From Panacagrimonas sp. (GTDB taxonomy: Bacteria > Pseudomonadota > Gammaproteobacteria > Nevskiales > Nevskiaceae): 19,000 nt of DNA. Both the position numbers and the translations under genes were made by a program. The notes beneath the pieces are model-generated. The model had not been told where the DNA came from and did no database searches. It was given only the letters and a program-made list of their open reading frames with translations. Below are positions 6,899 through 13,128 of this stretch, one piece after another; the stretch's first letter is position 1, and the number at the start of each line of letters is the position of its first letter. The stretch covers positions 1 to 19,000 of the forward strand of contig JAJFJX010000028.1 in assembly GCA_021773655.1 (NCBI GenBank), given 5' to 3'.

Positions 6899-7746
6899 CG
6901 CTCGTCGCCGCCGTGCGGGCCCGGGCCGGACAGGCCGCGACCGATCAGCAGGCGCAGCAACTCGGATCCCGCGCCCAGATAGGCCAAGAACAGGTGCCCC
7001 AGCAGCGATTCGGGCTGCATCGAAGGCGCCTGCGGAAACACCGAATGCAGGGCGCGTCGCAGCGCGGCACGCGACAGGGCGCCAAGCAGGCTGCCGTCCG
7101 GGGCGGTGACCGGCAGCATCGAGCGCTGGTCCCAGGCTTCGAGGTGCTGGACGTCGTCGACAACGGCCGCGTCCGGAAGCGCGCGTACGCGTCGGTCGAC
7201 CAGGCGCGACAACGGCAGGTCGGAGGCGGCATGAAGCAGGGTCGCAACCGGCACCACGCCGGAGTAGGCCTGTCCCGACCGCACCAGGAACAGCAGGCTG
7301 TCGTCGTTGCGATGCCGCTGGCGCAACAGCGCGCGGGCATCGGCCACCAGGCGCTGGGCCGGCAGCGTGGGCACGTCGTAATCGATCCAGGCGCCAACGG
7401 TGTCCAGCGTGTAGGCCAGTGAACGCCGGTAGTGCTGCACCAGACGCAGCGGCAGCTTTGCCATCAGCGCGCGCCTTGCGTCGGCCGCGCTGGCCCGCAG
7501 GATCGCCACGCAGCCGCGACTGCCCAGTGCTTCGAGCATGTCCGCGGCCTGCGCCGCCGGCAGGTGCGCCAGCCGGCGCGCCGCCGAGCCCGGGGTCATG
7601 TGCTGCAGCACCGGGGCCGCCAGACGCGCTGAAAGCTGCTGCAGGAACAGCGCCGACTGGTCCGCCGGCATCTCCTCCAGCGCCCGCGCGGCCGACTCCG
7701 GCTGATACTCGGCGAATGCGGTTGCCAGCAGCAGGCCCTCAGCCAT
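6895..7746 (-). CDS. Soluble MgtE N-domain/CBS protein lacking the channel domain
   Basis: The 283-residue product resembles only the cytosolic half of MgtE. Residues 1-110 are the helical-repeat N domain (ALEEMPADQSALFLQQL, LAHLPAAQAADMLEAL). Residues about 110-245 form a CBS-like pair; the junction LAYTLDTVGAWIDYDVPTL parallels MSYPEATAGRMMDRQAPGF in the neighbouring MgtE. There is no multi-helix membrane domain; one hydrophobic stretch near the C-terminus (LLGHLFLAYLGAG) could be amphipathic. The ATG at 7746 has GGGGAA 7 bases upstream. It overlaps the MscS-like gene by 8 bases and mgtE by 4 bases. By inference it could act as a regulatory partner or ion/nucleotide sensor for MgtE or the channel; this is not demonstrated. 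Confidence 0.85.
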   Translation of the reverse strand: MAEGLLLATAFAEYQPESAARALEEMPADQSALFLQQLSARLAAPVLQHMTPGSAARRLAHLPAAQAADMLEALGSRGCVAILRASAADARRALMAKLPLRLVQHYRRSLAYTLDTVGAWIDYDVPTLPAQRLVADARALLRQRHRNDDSLLFLVRSGQAYSGVVPVATLLHAASDLPLSRLVDRRVRALPDAAVVDDVQHLEAWDQRSMLPVTAPDGSLLGALSRAALRRALHSVFPQAPSMQPESLLGHLFLAYLGAGSELLRLLIGRGLSGPGPHGGDER

Positions 7747-8578
7747 CGTCGCGTTCCCCGGTCAGCAGCACCGCCACGTTCTCGCCGAAGTGTTTTGCCG
7801 GCACGCAGGCACGGCCCTCATCGGTTTCGATCACCACGTTGGTGGGCGAGATTTCCAGGATCTCGCCCTCGATCCCGCCGACTCGTACGCGCACGCCGGG
7901 CTGGAACTGGCGGCGCAGGTAATGCGTGCCGATCAGGTTGGCCACCAGGGTCCGCGCCCCCAGACCGAAAGCCAGCGAAAAGGCCAGCAGCACCGAGCCC
8001 AGCGCCACCGCAATCACCAGCGTGACGAAGCTGATGTTCACGCCCACCTGGTGCACGCCAATGATCAGTGCGGTCAGGAAGGTCGCGGTCTGTGCCAGGC
8101 GCGCCACCAGTTCGCGCTGCTCGACCTGCGCCGAAGCCAGCGCCTCCAGCAGCAGGTCGCGCACCAGCAGGCCGATCAGATGTCCGGCGACGATGATCAT
8201 CACGCCGAACAGCAACGTGGGCAGGTAGCGCAGCACCTCGCGCAGCCACTCGGCCACGCCTTCCAAGCCGGCCATGTCGGTGGCCAGGGTCAGGAACAGC
8301 AGCAGGATGATCCAGAACGCGGCGGTGCCGATCAGCCGCAGCATGGTCGGCGACAGCCGCAGGCGCGCCGCACGCTCTGCGCGCAGCCACTGCTCCAGAC
8401 CGCGATTGAGGCGCGTGCCCAGGCCGCGGATGGTGGCCCGCACCAGCCGAGCGACCAGCCAGCCGACGATCACGATCAGCACCGCGCCCAGCAACTCGGG
8501 TACACGCTCGGCCAGCAGCATGCCCAGCTCGGTGGCGCGTTGGCGCAACGCATTCAGGGCGGAGGTCAGCGGGTCCAT
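7739..8578 (-). CDS. MscS-family mechanosensitive channel (small, TM-helix/CmpX-like)
   Basis: Predicted inner-membrane channel opening under membrane tension. The product has a first helix (LLGAVLIVIVGWLVARLV) of the conserved TM-helix type, two or more middle helices, and a last helix rich in Gly and Ala (VALGSVLLAFSLAFGLGA) leading into LVANLIGTHYLRRQFQPG. The following beta domain, GIEGEILEISPTNVVIETDEG then VPAKHF, is the MscS soluble domain. Starting at the ATG at 8578 gives 279 residues; an in-frame GTG at 8590 would add four. Neither has a clear ribosome site. It is first of three overlapping genes, sharing 8 bases with the MgtE-N/CBS gene. A weak TATGCT box lies upstream on the minus strand (8619-8614). 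Confidence 0.88.
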   Translation of the reverse strand: MDPLTSALNALRQRATELGMLLAERVPELLGAVLIVIVGWLVARLVRATIRGLGTRLNRGLEQWLRAERAARLRLSPTMLRLIGTAAFWIILLLFLTLATDMAGLEGVAEWLREVLRYLPTLLFGVMIIVAGHLIGLLVRDLLLEALASAQVEQRELVARLAQTATFLTALIIGVHQVGVNISFVTLVIAVALGSVLLAFSLAFGLGARTLVANLIGTHYLRRQFQPGVRVRVGGIEGEILEISPTNVVIETDEGRACVPAKHFGENVAVLLTGERDDG

Positions 8579-8590
8579 GGGGGCGGGCAC

Positions 8591-8915
8591 GGTCGGCGGT
8601 GTGGGTCATGTCCAGCATAGCGGCCTGCGGCGGGCATGACTGCGGCGGATTTCGGGATCGCCTTCATCGCCTTCACTACTGTTGCCCCGGAACGAGGGGC
8701 GATGAAGCCAGTTCTCGAAGGCTGCGGGCCAGCGAGCCGAACGGCTGGACGCCGACCAGGACGCGCTTGCGTTACCTGCTGGAGTCGCTTGGGAGCGCAG
8801 GCAAGCGCAGCTCCTCCCTCAGGTGTCGGGCCCCGGAGCCGACGTGGAATCGAGTGATGCATGCAGGCACGGCTGGGCGAAGGGGCCCCGATGCGGTGCG
8901 CTCCGAACTCCGACG
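8591..8915. other. Intergenic region, about 325 bases, no gene seen
   Basis: No ORF here resembles a protein I recognise. It contains a possible weak -10 for the MscS-like gene (TATGCT, minus 8619-8614), a small hairpin (GCCCC 8684-8688 with GGGGC 8696-8700), and an 8-bp inverted repeat GCGCTTGC/GCAAGCGC (8763-8770 and 8801-8808) around 30 bases. No T-run follows either structure. Confidence 0.6.
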
Positions 8916-10223
8916 CTACACGCGGCCCGCAGACCCGCTCGGGTCTGTCCCGGCCGCGTACTTCAGCCAGTCGAGGACACCGTGGGCGGCGTGCCGGCCG
9001 CTGGCCAGGCAGGCCTGCAGCAGGTAGCCGCCGGTGGGCGCTTCCCAGTCCAGCATCTCGCCGGCGAAGAACACCCCGGGATGCCGGCGCCACATCAGGT
9101 GCGCATCGAGCGCCTCCAGGCGCACGCCGCCGGCGCTGCTGATGGCCTCGGCCATTGGCCGGCAGCGGAGCAGAACGAGCGGCAGATGTTTGATCAGGCG
9201 TGCAAGGGTCGCTGCGTCCCGGCGCTGCCCGGCGTCGGCAAGTTCGAACAGCAGGCCGGCGCGCACACCCTGGAGCCCGGTGCTTCGGCGCAGGTGTTCG
9301 CCGATGGAGCGTCGTCCACGCGGTCGCGACAAGGCCTCCTGCAGCGCTGCGAGCCTCGAAGCCGGCATCAGGTCCAGATGCACGGTCACCGCGCCATCGC
9401 GCTCCAGGGTTTCGCGCAGTGCAGCCGAAGCTGCGTAGATCAGGCTGCCCTCCACGCCTTCGGCAGTGATCACGAACTCACCCTGTCGCTTCTGCCCGCC
9501 GGCCAGGCCGTCATGCCAGTGCAAGGCCACCGGCTTGACCGCGGCGCCGGCAAAGCGTTGGCGGAAACCTTCGGTCCACCTGCACTCGAAGCCGCCGTTG
9601 GACGGACGCAGCGGCCGGAGGTCGTCGGCCAGGTCCGACATTGACTGTACCCAGTGAGCATCGCTGCCCAGCTGTGGCCAGCTGCCGCCGCCCAGCGCCA
9701 GCACCACGGCGTCGGCGGGACGCGTGATCGCGCCGGTCTGGGTCTGCAGGTGCAGGGCGAATACACCGCCCTGGGTCGGCCGCAGGTCCACCAGCCGATG
9801 TCGCACGTGCAGGTGCAGGCCCTGGGCGCGCAGCCGCCGCAGCCAGCCGCGCAGCAGGGGTGCGGCCTTGCGGTCCAGCGGAAACACCCGTCCGGAGCTG
9901 CCGACGTAAGTCTCCACGCCCAGTTCGCCCGCCCACTGGCGAAGATCATCGGCGTCGAATCCGCGCAGCCAGCCGCTGGCCGCATCGGATCGCTCGCGGT
10001 AGCGCAACACGAAATCATCGAAGGGCTCGCCATGGGTCAGGTTCAGGCCGCCCTTGCCGGCAATCAGGAACTTGCGGCCCACCGAGCCCTTCTGCTCGTA
10101 AAGGTCCACCGTATGCCCGGCGGCCAGCAGCACCTCGGCTGCCATCAGGCCGGCGGGCCCGCCGCCGATGACGGCCAGATGTCCCGTCTGATTCACCGGA
10201 AGGGGATTGGGGGTCCGAAACAT
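8916..10223 (-). CDS. HI0933/BaiN-like NAD(P)/FAD-dependent flavoprotein (TIGR03862 type)
   Basis: Predicted cytoplasmic FAD-binding oxidoreductase of unknown substrate. Near the N-terminus is the dinucleotide motif VIGGGPAGLMAAE, followed by LYEQKGSVGRKFLIAGKGG and NLTHGEP, the characteristic HI0933-family element; the AGKGGLNLTH form is that of the Pseudomonas PP4765-type subfamily. VVLALGGGSWPQLGSD lies in mid-protein, and the C-terminal FAD contact region reads GVFFAGEMLDWEAPTGGYLLQ. The ATG at 10223 gives 435 residues; an upstream in-frame GTG at 10238 would add five, and neither has a strong ribosome site. It is transcribed divergently from rpsP. The name BaiN comes from a gut bile-acid enzyme and should not be taken as function here. 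Confidence 0.88.
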   Translation of the reverse strand: MFRTPNPLPVNQTGHLAVIGGGPAGLMAAEVLLAAGHTVDLYEQKGSVGRKFLIAGKGGLNLTHGEPFDDFVLRYRERSDAASGWLRGFDADDLRQWAGELGVETYVGSSGRVFPLDRKAAPLLRGWLRRLRAQGLHLHVRHRLVDLRPTQGGVFALHLQTQTGAITRPADAVVLALGGGSWPQLGSDAHWVQSMSDLADDLRPLRPSNGGFECRWTEGFRQRFAGAAVKPVALHWHDGLAGGQKRQGEFVITAEGVEGSLIYAASAALRETLERDGAVTVHLDLMPASRLAALQEALSRPRGRRSIGEHLRRSTGLQGVRAGLLFELADAGQRRDAATLARLIKHLPLVLLRCRPMAEAISSAGGVRLEALDAHLMWRRHPGVFFAGEMLDWEAPTGGYLLQACLASGRHAAHGVLDWLKYAAGTDPSGSAGRV

Positions 10224-10275
10224 TGGCGGAGTCTGCACGCGGCATTGCCAGTCTCACCACCATGCCGACTCAAGC

Positions 10276-10303
10276 TGGAAATCCCCATGCGAATCGCTAC
10301 AAT
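10276..10303 (+). promoter_or_regulatory. Candidate sigma-70 promoter for rpsP-rimM-trmD-rplS
   Basis: TGGAAA (10276-10281, 4 of 6 to TTGACA) and TACAAT (10298-10303, 5 of 6 to TATAAT) are separated by 16 bases. The site is about 48 bases before the rpsP start, suitable for the operon promoter. Confidence 0.55.
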
Positions 10304-10351
10304 ACGCGCCCTTTGCGGCCGGCCGGCCGTGGGACATCAGAGATTCCAAGC

Positions 10352-10660
10352 ATGGTTACGATTCGTCTGGCTCGCGCCGGCGCCAAGAAGCGCCCGTTCT
10401 ATCACGTGGTGGCAACCGAGAAGCGCAACCCGCGCGACGGTCGCTTCATCGAGCGACTGGGCTATTACAACCCCACTGCCAGGGGCCAGGAGCGGAAGCT
10501 GGTGCTGGACGTGGCCAAGGTTCGTCACTGGCAGAGCAAGGGCGCGCAGATTTCGGAGCGTGTGGCCTATCTGGTCACGACGGTCCCGGCCGAAGTGCCC
10601 TCCGCCGTTGCTCCGCCGCCGGCCGCCGAGCCTTCGACGGACGCCACCGCTGCGGCCTGA
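10352..10660 (+). CDS. rpsP: 30S ribosomal protein S16
   Basis: Structural and assembly protein of the small ribosomal subunit. The 102-residue product has the S16 N-terminus MVTIRLARAGAKKRPFYHVV and the conserved RDGRFIERLGYYNP. The core ends near residue 80; beyond it is a tail rich in Ala, Pro and Glu, making the protein longer than the usual 80-90 residues. The ATG at 10352 is chosen because it begins the conserved core; an upstream in-frame extension to 10223 would run into the divergent flavoprotein gene. The ribosome site is weak (AGA about 10 bases upstream). First gene of the classical four-gene operon, 9 bases before rimM. Confidence 0.98.
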   Translation: MVTIRLARAGAKKRPFYHVVATEKRNPRDGRFIERLGYYNPTARGQERKLVLDVAKVRHWQSKGAQISERVAYLVTTVPAEVPSAVAPPPAAEPSTDATAAA

Positions 10661-10669
10661 GCCCGGCTG

Positions 10670-11185
10670 ATGCACGGGCGGGTGACGCTGGGTCGCGTCG
10701 CCGGCGTCTACGGCGTCAAGGGCTGGGTGAGGCTGCATTCGTTCACCCGGCCGATCGATAACCTCCTGGATTACGCCACCTGGTGGATTGCCAGGGGCGA
10801 TGGGTTTGAGGTGAATCTGGTCGAGGGCAAGCTGCACGCGGGCGGGCTGATCGCCTGCATCAGCGGGCCCGACGGACAGACGATCACCGACCGCGACATC
10901 GCCGCGAGCCTGATCGGGGCAGAGATACAGGTTGATCGCAGTCAGCTTCCCGAGCCGGACCAAGGCGAGTACTACTGGTTCGATCTGGTCGGGCTGGCGG
11001 TCCGGAATCTGGAAGGTGTGGCGCTGGGCACGGTGGCCGGGGTAACCAGCAACGGCGCCCAGGATGTGCTGATGTTGCGGGATGGCGAAGTGGAGCGGCT
11101 GATTCCTTTCGTGCAGGGCCCGATCATCCATGCGGTCAGTCTGCAGGACGGCCTGATCGTGGCGGACTGGCAGCCGGATTTTTGA
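10670..11185 (+). CDS. rimM: Ribosome maturation factor RimM
   Basis: Assembly factor that binds S19 and helps mature the 3' domain of 16S rRNA in the 30S subunit. The 171-residue product starts with VTLGRVAGVYGVKGWVRLHS, the typical RimM N-terminal domain, and has the PRC-barrel region GEYYWFDLVGLAV, then LGTVAGVTSNGAQDVLML and the end IPFVQGPIIHAV. Length is normal. It starts 9 bases after rpsP and ends 19 bases before trmD, so the genes are cotranscribed. Confidence 0.97.
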   Translation: MHGRVTLGRVAGVYGVKGWVRLHSFTRPIDNLLDYATWWIARGDGFEVNLVEGKLHAGGLIACISGPDGQTITDRDIAASLIGAEIQVDRSQLPEPDQGEYYWFDLVGLAVRNLEGVALGTVAGVTSNGAQDVLMLRDGEVERLIPFVQGPIIHAVSLQDGLIVADWQPDF

Positions 11186-11204
11186 GCATCGAGGGCCGGG
11201 CAGG

Positions 11205-11957
11205 GTGAGGATCGAGATCATCACGCTGTTTCCGGAACTGGTCGAGTCGGTGACGCGCAGCGGCATGCCGAGGGTGGCGGTGGAGCAGGACGCGATGGCG
11301 GTGCACTGCACCAACCCGCGCGACTTTGCCCGCAACCGATGGCGCAAGGTCGATGATCGGCCTTTCGGCGGCGGCCCTGGCATGGTGATGCAGGCCGAGC
11401 CGTTGGCGCTGGCGATCGAGACCGCGAAAGCGGGCCTCGGGCCGGCGACCAAGGTGCTCATGATGTCGCCCCAGGGCGAGCGCCTGGACCAGCAATGGTT
11501 CCAGCGACTGAGCCTCGAGGCGGGGCTGATTGTGGTGTGCGGGCGTTACGAGGGCGTCGACGAGCGCCTGGTGAAGGCCGCAGTGGATCTGGAACTGTCG
11601 CTCGGCGACTTCGTGCTCTCGGGAGGCGAGTTGGCAGCGATGGTGCTGATCGATGGCATCGCGCGGCTGTTGCCCGGGGTGCTGGGTCATGCGGAATCGG
11701 CGGGGCAGGACTCATTCTCCAAGGGTCTGCTCGATCATCCGCACTACTCGCGGCCGGTGGACTGGCGCGGGCAGGCGGTGCCGGAAGTGTTGATGTGCGG
11801 CGATCACGCCAGACAGGCGCGGTGGCGGCTCAAGCAGGCCCTGGGGCGGACGTGGCTGCGTCGCCCGGACCTGCTGGAAAATTTGGAACTGGATGCGGAA
11901 CAGCAGACCCTGCTCCGCGAATTCGTGGCAGAGCAGAAAGAGGGCGGTGGATCATGA
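11205..11957 (+). CDS. trmD: tRNA (guanine-N1)-methyltransferase TrmD
   Basis: Methylates G37 of tRNAs with SAM, preventing +1 frameshifting. The 250-residue product has the SPOUT-family knot motifs: FGGGPGMVMQAEPL, MSPQGERLDQ, VCGRYEGVDER and SLGDFVLSGGELAAMVLIDG, followed by DSFSKGLLDHPHYSRP. The start is a GTG at 11205, giving the conserved MRIEIITLFPEL, with GAGGG about 10 bases upstream. The stop overlaps the rplS start in an ATGA, implying coupled translation. Confidence 0.98.
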   Translation: MRIEIITLFPELVESVTRSGMPRVAVEQDAMAVHCTNPRDFARNRWRKVDDRPFGGGPGMVMQAEPLALAIETAKAGLGPATKVLMMSPQGERLDQQWFQRLSLEAGLIVVCGRYEGVDERLVKAAVDLELSLGDFVLSGGELAAMVLIDGIARLLPGVLGHAESAGQDSFSKGLLDHPHYSRPVDWRGQAVPEVLMCGDHARQARWRLKQALGRTWLRRPDLLENLELDAEQQTLLREFVAEQKEGGGS

Positions 11958-12310
11958 GCAACGCAAACAAGATCATCCAGGCGATCGACGCCGAGCAGAT
12001 GAGCCGGCCGGTGCCGGTGTTCAACCCCGGCGATACGGTCGAGGTCAAGGTCAAGGTCAAGGAAGGCGAGCGCGAGCGGCTGCAGGCCTTCGAAGGTGTT
12101 GTGATCGGCAAGCGCAACCGGGGTTTGAATTCTGCGTTCACCGTACGCAAGGTCGCCCATGGCGAAGGCTGCGAGCGCACCTTCCAGACCTACAGCCCGC
12201 AGATTGCCGAGATCAACGTCAAGCGTCGTGGTGACGTGCGGCGCGCCAAGCTCTACTACCTGCGCGACCTGCAGGGCAAGAAGGCGCGCATCAAGGAAAA
12301 GCTCGGCTGA
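11954..12310 (+). CDS. rplS: 50S ribosomal protein L19
   Basis: Large-subunit protein at the 30S-50S interface. The 118-residue product reads through the conserved FNPGDTVEVKVKVKEGERER, LQAFEGVVIGKRNRGLNSAF and TVRKVAHGEGCERTFQ segments to an RRAKLYYLRDLQGKKARIKEKL end, all typical of L19. The ATG overlaps the trmD stop by four bases, with GAGGG 9 bases upstream. Last gene of the operon, followed by a strong terminator. Confidence 0.98.
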   Translation: MSNANKIIQAIDAEQMSRPVPVFNPGDTVEVKVKVKEGERERLQAFEGVVIGKRNRGLNSAFTVRKVAHGEGCERTFQTYSPQIAEINVKRRGDVRRAKLYYLRDLQGKKARIKEKLG

Positions 12311-12319
12311 GAAGGTTCC

Positions 12320-12337
12320 GGTGGCCGCAAGGCCGCC
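12320..12337 (+). other. GNRA-tetraloop hairpin directly after rplS
   Basis: GGTGGCC and GGCCGCC pair over 7 bp (one G-U) around a GCAA tetraloop, 10 bases after the rplS stop. A GCAA loop is a stable GNRA type. No T-run follows, so it is not itself a terminator; it may protect the mRNA end or halt 3' exonucleases. Confidence 0.5.
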
Positions 12338-12347
12338 GCCGAAGCAA

Positions 12348-12386
12348 CGGCAAAGGCCCGGACCGGATCCGGGTCTTTGCCGTTTT
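12348..12386 (+). terminator. Rho-independent terminator of the rpsP-rplS operon
   Basis: CGGCAAAGGCCCGG (12348-12361) pairs with CCGGGTCTTTGCCG (12369-12382) over 14 bp with a single G-U, around a 7-base loop, followed by TTTT. It lies 38 bases after the rplS stop. Confidence 0.92.
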
Positions 12387-12436
12387 GTGCCCGGAGCCGC
12401 CGTCAAAGCAATCGGAAAACATTCACATCGGGCGCC

Positions 12437-12466
12437 TTGCGAAGCCCTTGACCGTCACTCTAGTAT
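12437..12466 (+). promoter_or_regulatory. Candidate sigma-70 promoter for the DUF3015 gene
   Basis: TTGCGA (12437-12442) and TAGTAT (12461-12466), each 4 of 6 to consensus, are 18 bases apart. It follows the operon terminator and leaves a leader of roughly 70 bases before the start at 12543. Confidence 0.4.
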
Positions 12467-12542
12467 CTCGATCGGGATCGTCGGTCAGATCCATTCCGCT
12501 GGCACCCACCGACACACACCTGCACCCCCTGGGAGATACGAA

Positions 12543-13019
12543 ATGAAAAGGCTGGTCATCACTGCCGCAATGCTTGCTGTTTCCACCACCGCGTTTGCCG
12601 AGGCCCCCGGCGGCCCCAACTGCGGCTGGGGCAATATGTTGTTCAAGGGCCAGTCCGGGATCGTCCCGCACTTTCTGGCCAGCACCACCAACGGAACCTC
12701 GGGCAATGCCACTTTCGGCATGACCTCGGGCACCAACGGCTGTTCGGTCGACGGCACGCTGACCTACGGCGGCAAGGCCATGGTCAACAACATGTTCGAC
12801 GAGTTCTCCGCCGATGTGGCCGTGGGCCAGGGCGAGGCGCTGAACGCCGTGGCGGTGGCCTACGGCGTGGACAAGCAGGACCGCGAGGCATTCGCGACCC
12901 TGGCACACCAGAACTTCGCCACGCTGTTTCCCAACGAGAACGTGACCGCCGACGAGGTGGTGTCGCGGCTCGAGGCGCTGATGAAGGCCGACGCGCGCCT
13001 GGGCAAGTACATCATCTGA
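12543..13019 (+). CDS. DUF3015 family secreted protein
   Basis: Small exported protein of unknown function. The 158-residue product has a typical signal peptide, MKRLVITAAMLAVSTTAFA, with likely cleavage before EAPGG. The mature part contains the DUF3015 hallmarks: GPNCGWGNMLFKGQ, then FLASTTNGTSGNATFGMTSG and NGC, with two Cys that could form a disulfide, and an alpha-helical C-terminal half ending ADARLGKYII. The ATG has GGGAG 7 bases upstream. It is followed by its own terminator and then the DUF4105 gene. Position among envelope genes suggests a periplasmic role, but no activity is known to me for the family. Confidence 0.9.
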   Translation: MKRLVITAAMLAVSTTAFAEAPGGPNCGWGNMLFKGQSGIVPHFLASTTNGTSGNATFGMTSGTNGCSVDGTLTYGGKAMVNNMFDEFSADVAVGQGEALNAVAVAYGVDKQDREAFATLAHQNFATLFPNENVTADEVVSRLEALMKADARLGKYII

Positions 13020-13073
13020 TTCGTAGAGCGGCCCCGGCTGCCGCCCGGTTGCGGCACTGCGTGGGATCCGCCG

Positions 13074-13107
13074 GCCCGGTATCGCATCGATACCGGGCTT
13101 TTTTATT
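13074..13107 (+). terminator. Rho-independent terminator between DUF3015 and DUF4105 genes
   Basis: GCCCGGTATCG (13074-13084) and CGATACCGGGC (13088-13098) form a perfect 11-bp stem with a 3-base CAT loop, followed at once by six T. It ends about 22 bases before the DUF4105 start, leaving little room for an independent promoter. Confidence 0.93.
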
Positions 13108-13128
13108 GTTGGCGCACGATCTTTTCCG

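Noticed and set aside
8579..8915. Magnesium riboswitch (M-box-like) ahead of the MscS/MgtE operon
   Set aside because: Only short unrelated stems are visible and the likely leader is very short; nothing supports a conserved aptamer.
10223..10351. N-terminal extension of S16
   Set aside because: It overlaps the divergent flavoprotein start and the candidate promoter, and precedes the conserved MVTIRLARAG start.
12448..12476. TTGACC as a -35 box for the DUF3015 gene
   Set aside because: No -10-like hexamer lies 15-19 bases downstream; TTGCGA at 12437 with TAGTAT fits better.
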